Assembly (NCBI GenBank): GCA_937876055.1
Contig: CALEIW010000066.1
Location: forward strand, 1-9,250
DNA length: 9,250 nt
DNA from: an uncultured euryarchaeote
GTDB lineage: Archaea > Thermoplasmatota > Poseidoniia > Poseidoniales > Thalassarchaeaceae
Direction: 5' to 3'
The notes below the pieces were generated by a model that was not told the DNA's origin, did no database searches, and saw only the letters and a program-made list of their open reading frames with translations. Both the position numbers and the translations under genes were made by a program. Numbering within the stretch: position 1 is the first letter of the stretch; each line of letters starts with the position of its first letter. Of the stretch, positions 1 through 5,300 are shown piece after piece.

Positions 1-107
1 CATCAATCGGTTAAGTAAACGGTTGAAGTGTTCGGTAGTACAGGCATACTCAACATGGTCTGTGTCATCCAAACCTATTCGGATGACACTTTTCGTATGG
101 GTGTCGC
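1..107. other. left flank without a supportable gene
   Basis: No convincing coding region lies between the window edge and the end of the HAD phosphatase gene. One plus-strand frame is open from the edge to about position 181, but it runs through two hairpins and antisense into the phosphatase gene, and its translation has no recognisable features. The minus strand holds only a short ATG-initiated frame that closes near the left edge. The stretch is best read as the 3' flank of the minus-strand gmhA/gmhB operon, possibly also the 3' end of a plus-strand gene lying to the left. Confidence 0.5.
62..89. repeat. perfect 9-bp inverted repeat, possible terminator hairpin
   Basis: GTGTCATCC at 62-70 and GGATGACAC at 81-89 are exact reverse complements around a 10-nt loop. 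On the plus strand the stem is followed directly by TTTT (90-93), which resembles a simple transcription terminator for a gene entering from the left. On the minus strand it lies downstream of the HAD phosphatase stop. The pairing is seen directly; the terminator role is inferred. Confidence 0.5.
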
Positions 108-120
108 TCACGCGACACCC
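99..120. repeat. perfect 9-bp GC-rich hairpin over the HAD gene stop codon
   Basis: GGGTGTCGC at 99-107 pairs exactly with GCGACACCC at 112-120 around a 4-nt loop. The loop holds the stop codon of the minus-strand phosphatase gene (108-110). No long T-run follows on either strand, so it is not a classic intrinsic terminator. It may protect the 3' end of the mRNA, or end transcription together with the hairpin at 62-89, with which it shares the GTGTC/GACAC core. Confidence 0.55.
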
Positions 121-764
121 CCCAGTATTGAATCAACAACTCCAGAAATACCAATGTCAGGATCACAACGAATCCCCCTGACTCCGTGGTTTTCTGCAGC
201 AGCCATATCGACTCCTCTGTCACCTACCATGAATGAGGTTGACTCATCAGGCCTTTCGACCCATTCAGCGTCATAAAGGAGTTTGATGCTGTCGAAATCA
301 GCATTAGATGAGGCGGCGTCAATAAGTTGTCTACCCGCCTCTAGCATCCCGGAATTGGGCTTTCTTGCCCATGCACCTTCCCAAGGAGCATATGGTGAAA
401 ATAATATCAAATCTAGATGAGCATCTGAATCTTCAAGTAGTAATCTACTTCTTATTTCCGAATGGATATCGTCTAGATTTTCGGAATCCCAATGACCTCT
501 GCCAATGGGTGATTGATTAGTCACCACAACTATTCTATATCCCGCCCTGCGCAAATTGCCAATTGCTAAGCCCGCATTTGGCAACAATTCGACTTCTGCA
601 GGGGAATTCACGTAGTTTTCGCTTCCAACATTGATTACGCCATCTCGGTCGAGATAGGCAATTCTTCCATCCCAACTTTTGCCACTCGGTAAGTCAAGTA
701 GTTTCAATGGGGCGGTTAATTCCGCAGACTCGCGATGAGGCGGTAGCATTGTATCACTGCTCAT
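108..764 (-). CDS. gmhB: HAD-family sugar-phosphate phosphatase, GmhB/HisB-N-like
   Basis: This is a 218-residue HAD-superfamily phosphatase. The HAD motifs are in order: DRDGVIN with nucleophile D39 and acid/base D41, VVTNQS with T82, R134-K135-P136 followed by GM (the family's RKPxxGM motif), and VGDRGVDM with D182 and D186 for magnesium. GmhB removes the 7-phosphate of D-glycero-D-manno-heptose 1,7-bisphosphate in nucleotide-activated heptose synthesis in the cytoplasm. The zinc-binding Cys/His loop usual just before the Lys motif is absent: residues 121-134 contain no Cys or His, so specificity may differ. It has about 30 extra N-terminal residues compared with the usual length near 190. 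It overlaps the upstream isomerase gene by 11 nt, suggesting translational coupling. No Shine-Dalgarno motif is visible, and Met6 (ATG at 747-749) is an alternative start that would leave a short gap. The family call is firm; the exact substrate is inferred from the neighbour. Confidence 0.85.
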   Translation of the reverse strand: MSSDTMLPPHRESAELTAPLKLLDLPSGKSWDGRIAYLDRDGVINVGSENYVNSPAEVELLPNAGLAIGNLRRAGYRIVVVTNQSPIGRGHWDSENLDDIHSEIRSRLLLEDSDAHLDLILFSPYAPWEGAWARKPNSGMLEAGRQLIDAASSNADFDSIKLLYDAEWVERPDESTSFMVGDRGVDMAAAENHGVRGIRCDPDIGISGVVDSILGGVA

Positions 765-1323
765 TATTGGCTTTGGTGGCTTCTTTTACGATGTGATTGA
801 TAATTAGTTGCATATCTTCAATACGCTCCATCGAAGTAGTAGGAACAACAATTGCGACGTCGACCATCTGGGCTAATTCACCGCCCTTTCCACCGTTGTA
901 ATCACCGGTTACTGCTGCTGTTCTACAGCCCGCTTCTTTAGCAGCAGAAATTCCGTTTAGCACATTGGCGGAATTACCTGAACCGGAATATGCGATAACA
1001 AGGTCTCCTGATTTAGCAAAAGTGGACAATTGCCCCGCGAATACATTTGCGTAATCGGTATCATTAGCCCATGCAGTGAATGAAGATATATTGTCCGTAT
1101 GAGCGATGGTAGGAATACCTAGTTCTTTGGACCAATCCCCTGCACTATGAGAAGGTGTTGCGGCGCTTCCACCATTACCGATCATGTGGATACTACCTCC
1201 TCTCCCCGCAACTGCAGATAATTCAATCCATAGGGCTTCAATTTGGGATTTGGAGACCTCAGAAAGGGTTCTTCGCAAATCACTGAGATAACCCTCAGCG
1301 AATGATTCGAAATCGAAGCCCAT
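754..1323 (-). CDS. gmhA: SIS-domain phosphosugar isomerase, GmhA-like
   Basis: This is a 189-residue single-SIS-domain protein, close to the usual 190 or so of GmhA, which converts sedoheptulose 7-phosphate to D-glycero-D-manno-heptose 7-phosphate. The phosphate-binding signatures are IGNGGS (48-53) and SGSGNS (113-118). H59 and H177 match the GmhA metal/catalytic histidines as recalled from the E. coli and Burkholderia enzymes. The other two metal positions appear as D63 (usually Glu) and E169 (usually Gln). The start at 1323 is chosen because GGGAG (1328-1332) lies 4 nt upstream; the frame extends 11 codons further, to 1356, but that would put the ribosome site inside the gene. It is the first gene of an operon with the HAD phosphatase, whose start overlaps its end. 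The pair supports a heptose or related sugar-phosphate pathway. Another SIS isomerase activity cannot be excluded. Confidence 0.85.
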   Translation of the reverse strand: MGFDFESFAEGYLSDLRRTLSEVSKSQIEALWIELSAVAGRGGSIHMIGNGGSAATPSHSAGDWSKELGIPTIAHTDNISSFTAWANDTDYANVFAGQLSTFAKSGDLVIAYSGSGNSANVLNGISAAKEAGCRTAAVTGDYNGGKGGELAQMVDVAIVVPTTSMERIEDMQLIINHIVKEATKANNEQ

Positions 1324-1386
1324 GTGTCTCCCAAAGCAAACCGGCGAGGGCATCATATTTACGAGTTGATGGCTGGAGTCGATTCG
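1324..1386. promoter_or_regulatory. divergent gmhA / archaeosortase promoter region with shared TATA-like element
   Basis: Only 63 bp separate the divergent starts. The sole AT-rich element is CATATTTAC at 1353-1361, which reads GTAAATATG on the other strand. Using the usual archaeal spacing of about 26-27 bp, plus-strand transcription would begin near 1384-1387, at the ATG at 1387, giving a leaderless or nearly leaderless archaeosortase mRNA. Minus-strand transcription would begin near 1330, just upstream of the gmhA ATG. The element is visible; its double use is inferred. Confidence 0.4.
1328..1332 (-). promoter_or_regulatory. Shine-Dalgarno site of the SIS isomerase gene
   Basis: Read on the minus strand, GGGAG is followed by ACAC and then the ATG at 1323. 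This short but acceptable spacing favours 1323 over the upstream in-frame ATG at 1356. Confidence 0.5.
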
Positions 1387-2376
1387 ATGGAGGAGCCTGT
1401 AGGAGTCGCTTTGGAAGCCATTGCCGTCTCAATTGGCACCTCTGGGGAAGCACTTAGATTACTAATCGGAATATTAGGAATGGCCTTTCTAGCCACTTCT
1501 TTTTCTAATTCTAATGCTAAATGGTCTGGGCAAATTGCAGGTGCTGGTTGGGTATTTCTAGGCCTGTTCATTTACCTACTATCGGAATATTATGTGAAAA
1601 TTGGAGACCCTGTTCTAATCATAATGACTGCAGGAGCCTTACCTGGAGGGATTTTTCTTGCTGTGCTTGAAACCCAAAGGTCTAGCCTTTTGACCGAAGA
1701 TACCAGACAATCCATAGTCTGGCTACGTGGCATGGTTGCTTGGTCAATGATCCCCTACCACGTAGTATACTGTATCCCATACCTAAACATCGCTTTCGTT
1801 ATGCTAACAGCACATAGTGCTGAGTGGATGTTAGAATTCGTTGGATTAGGATCCTACACAATGGGGGAAGTAATGGTTGATTTACACGATGGAGGAGAGG
1901 TCCCATTGAGCGATTGGGATGGAAGTATGTTGCTTCTTACCCAACCTCTAGGTGATGGAGGATTCTTCATCCCAATGTACCATTCTACCGGTGAGGAAGT
2001 AAATATTGGGTTCATCCTAAGTTGCTCCGGTCTACAATCAATGATTATCTTTGTAGGGGCAATAGTGGCACTACAAACCGTCCCTTGGAATCGAAGATTT
2101 CGTGGTTTATTGATTTCAGTTCCAACCATACACATTCTGAACACCTTCCGTAACGCTGGAATTGTATGGTTAACCGACAACTATCGAAATTGGCAATTCT
2201 TAGGTTTGGATATGTTCGATTTCTCTCACAGTTATGCTGCAAAGGCCGCTAGCCTTTTTGCGATGTTTCTATTGGCAATTGCACTATTCGATTTATTACC
2301 TGAATTACACAGAAATATTATGCAATTATTACCTAAACAATTGAGAGGAAAAGGTAATTCTTCAACGACTTCTTAA
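1387..2376 (+). CDS. artA: archaeosortase-like integral membrane transpeptidase
   Basis: This 329-residue polytopic protein has about eight hydrophobic segments (roughly 21-39, 50-69, 76-95, 111-133, 134-152, 207-229, 239-262, 283-305) and a polar, probably outward-facing loop at 157-205. It fits the exosortase/archaeosortase family: Cys in CSGLQS (C213) at the start of a membrane segment, Arg in NTFRN (R255), and His in FSHSY (H281), in the order Cys-Arg-His. Archaeosortase A recognises C-terminal PGF-CTERM-type tripartite signals on exported proteins, cuts them and promotes lipid anchoring to the membrane. No substrate with such a tail is encoded here. The start at 1387 is preferred because GGAG (1375-1378) sits 8 nt upstream and the TATA-like element at 1353-1361 is at the right distance; ATG 1369 and GTG 1324 are also in frame. 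The gene is divergent from gmhA and overlaps the lhr 3' end by 15 nt. I recognise the family from its pattern; the subfamily and its target signal are uncertain. Confidence 0.72.
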   Translation: MEEPVGVALEAIAVSIGTSGEALRLLIGILGMAFLATSFSNSNAKWSGQIAGAGWVFLGLFIYLLSEYYVKIGDPVLIIMTAGALPGGIFLAVLETQRSSLLTEDTRQSIVWLRGMVAWSMIPYHVVYCIPYLNIAFVMLTAHSAEWMLEFVGLGSYTMGEVMVDLHDGGEVPLSDWDGSMLLLTQPLGDGGFFIPMYHSTGEEVNIGFILSCSGLQSMIIFVGAIVALQTVPWNRRFRGLLISVPTIHILNTFRNAGIVWLTDNYRNWQFLGLDMFDFSHSYAAKAASLFAMFLLAIALFDLLPELHRNIMQLLPKQLRGKGNSSTTS

Positions 2377-5300
2377 TCTCTCGTAGAGCTTTCCTTTCAG
2401 GGGCATATCATGCTCCCAAGCAAATTCTTTCATTACTCTCAGTGCTTCTTTTTCTAAATCAGAATCACCAACGAAATCAGTGATATGAATTACGCCTTCT
2501 CTAGTATTAGCCTTGAAGGCCGCCACGGGTTCCTCTCTATGGAATACGAGATATGCTGACCCATATCCGAATCTCTCCCTCAATAAACTACCATAGTAGT
2601 GAATGAGTGGATCAGAAGGAGGGATGACCAGATCTCGAGTTTTAGTTAGTGCATCTGACCCTTCTAACAGATCATGACGACCCCAACAAACATCGTGCAT
2701 ATCGTCTACAAGGAATCCTTTGATGAGCGTTCCATCTTCCTCGAATTCTCGCATAACATCCGATATTTCTTCTGCCGAGAAAGGAGAGCCAGCTAACCTC
2801 TCAACTTGCTTCAAAGTGATGACAGGGTAATCTTTCACTAGGTCGCGCAAATAATCTCGCTTAACTTCCCATAAATCTGTGGTTATTATTGGCTCCACCG
2901 CCTTGAAACCACCTCGATAATCCTGTACAAGGTGTCCGCTTCGGACCAATGGAGAGATTAGTTTGCGGAATTCACCACGACGCATTGCATGGCGCTCCAT
3001 GAAAATCGCAGGGTCGTGATGTTCCCTGAAGAATTGCAAGATATCCTCGTCTTCTTCTGGAGCTTGTACATTTCTGATGGTCAACAACTTTTGGAAGTGA
3101 GGCATTTTTGCCCACACCAAGTGACCTCTAAGATTGGTTCCTTGGTGTAATTGCTGGGCAGCCGCCATCGATTTTAGGTCAACACGGAACATTTCACATC
3201 GTCCACGTAATGCGAAATCGTCTCTTAATTCATTTAGATAGTCTAGTGCGATTGTTTCATTTTCATGTCGAGTTTTTTGATGAAGGGAGTGATGGTGGAA
3301 TAGAATTCTATTAATCTTCTTTCGAGGCATTGGATCTACTATTCCACCTCTGATGTACCTCTCTCCGTCCCCCATTGACTCAAAGCCTAGGTCGGAAAGA
3401 ATTTGTTGCACATTTTCATCGCAATCATGTACTGGCACACCGTTGAATGCGTGAATAACAGAGACATCGATTAACCTATCACGATAATTTTCTAGCAATT
3501 CATCAAAGGTGTCTTTGAACTCATCTAGATATGAATGTGGGATATTGATATCTTTGATTTCTAGGTAATCATTTACCACGAACATAAGAATTCTACCTAC
3601 TGGATCTACCCCCTTGAAAACGGGATGATACCAACCCTGTTTCAACATCAGCCGAACTTCTTGAATAAATCTGGAGCAGAATGGGTCGGATTGGGATACT
3701 ATTCTCATTTTGCGGTCTTCTGCCATTGGCGAGAGTAGTTTCTCTGCGTCTTCATGGCTGGAATAATAGTCGGTAGGATCGGGTTGAAGAGCGACTACGC
3801 GAGCGATTTTTCCGGCATTTTCCAAATCGCGAAGTGTCTCGGCTAATTCCTCAACCGGTCGGGAAACAAAGAATCTCAAAGTGTGCAATCGGACAGGTCC
3901 AATTCTCTCAATAAGGGTCTTCACGGCCTCGTCGAATTTCATCGGCTTGACTCTTTCATGAATTCGATGGAATACTGCGAGTGAACGCTTCCGATTAGGT
4001 AACTCGATGTATTTCTTTCCAATGACTAATTGCCTTTCTAGATTGGAAAGAGCACTCTTCAATGACCTTTGGACATGAGCATTTTCTTTGCCTTTTGGAT
4101 AACCGTCGAATAATTCCATTCGACTCATTCCATCTTTAGGAATCTTCTCCAACAATTCTTCTTCTAAAGGACCAAGCCAAGGGTCACCCCTTAGCCCTAG
4201 AACCAATGGAAGTTGATCTTCCATTGTATACCCAACACGATTGTGCAATAATCTACCATTAATGACATCTGGATCGTGTTTAATGTCCTTCCAATCACGG
4301 AATCTGTAATCCTTTACACGATGCAACATTTCGTCCCTTCGTTGTACCAAAATAAGATTCCTAATCGCATCAGCAGGTTCTTCATATTGAGAGAACGATT
4401 TGTGGAGAATCAAGGTCTGCAGTGTTCGATAATCTACTACTTCTACCTGCCCGCCTGTTATTCGATATTCATCAACCCGTAGGATGTACTCACCATCTTC
4501 CGTTTGAGTGAAGAAACCAATCGAAACGAGATTTCTCATTTCTAGTTCTTGTAGTACCGATTCTACCTGACCTCGTGGGAAGGGTAATCTGGCTGCTAAT
4601 TTGTCTAAAGTACGAGGGCCTTCGGATCCAAGCATATCAAGCAATTTGAGCCTTAGACAATCCATAGGGTCGGAAAGATAAGTCTCCTTCCAAGTAGCGG
4701 GTTGACCTTCCTTGAAATCAACACCCATCTCGAAGGTTAAACCTCCAGTGTAAAGCGAACGAAGGTCGTCCATTTCATCGGCACCAGATACAGCCAGACA
4801 TCCCAGTGTGCCGTGTACTCCAGCCATTCTTTCCGAGAACCATTTATCGTCGATTTGTTCATGACCTGTATTACGAACCTTGGTAATTAGGCCTCGCTCG
4901 GCTAATTCGTAAACCCAAGCTCGTAACTGGTCAAATTCTACATTCTTCAATTTTTCAGAGTACAAAGGATGGGTTAGAGACTTCTCTAATCCACCTCCCA
5001 TGTCCATCAACCTGAGTAAGCCAGCTGGAGAGTCTGGTACCGCAACCTTGTCCTGGTAGTATTTCGCCAGCCGTTCGCGGTCTAGATCGGTAGCAAGGGA
5101 ACGTGCTCCGAGAAGTCTACGAAGAATTTCTGGGTCAATGTCTTTAATCAGGTAAGCGCGAGTTCGAAGACTCAACAGGTCTTCGAATGAAGACATGAAT
5201 AGAGTCATTCCAAGAGGGGATGGCATCTTCACCTTTCTGTGAACAATGCGTACATTTTCACTATCCATCCTAGCGATGAAATCTGTTAATTCTTTCATCT

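Noticed and set aside
28..276. 82-codon plus-strand open frame
   Set aside because: It runs antisense through the hairpin region and the end of the phosphatase gene, has no recognisable motif, and the minus-strand gene has full HAD signatures.
1324..1386. Upstream GTG (1324) and ATG (1369) starts for the archaeosortase
   Set aside because: The added residues are polar and not family-like, GTG 1324 directly abuts the gmhA ATG, and the GGAG site and TATA spacing favour 1387; ATG 1369 remains possible.
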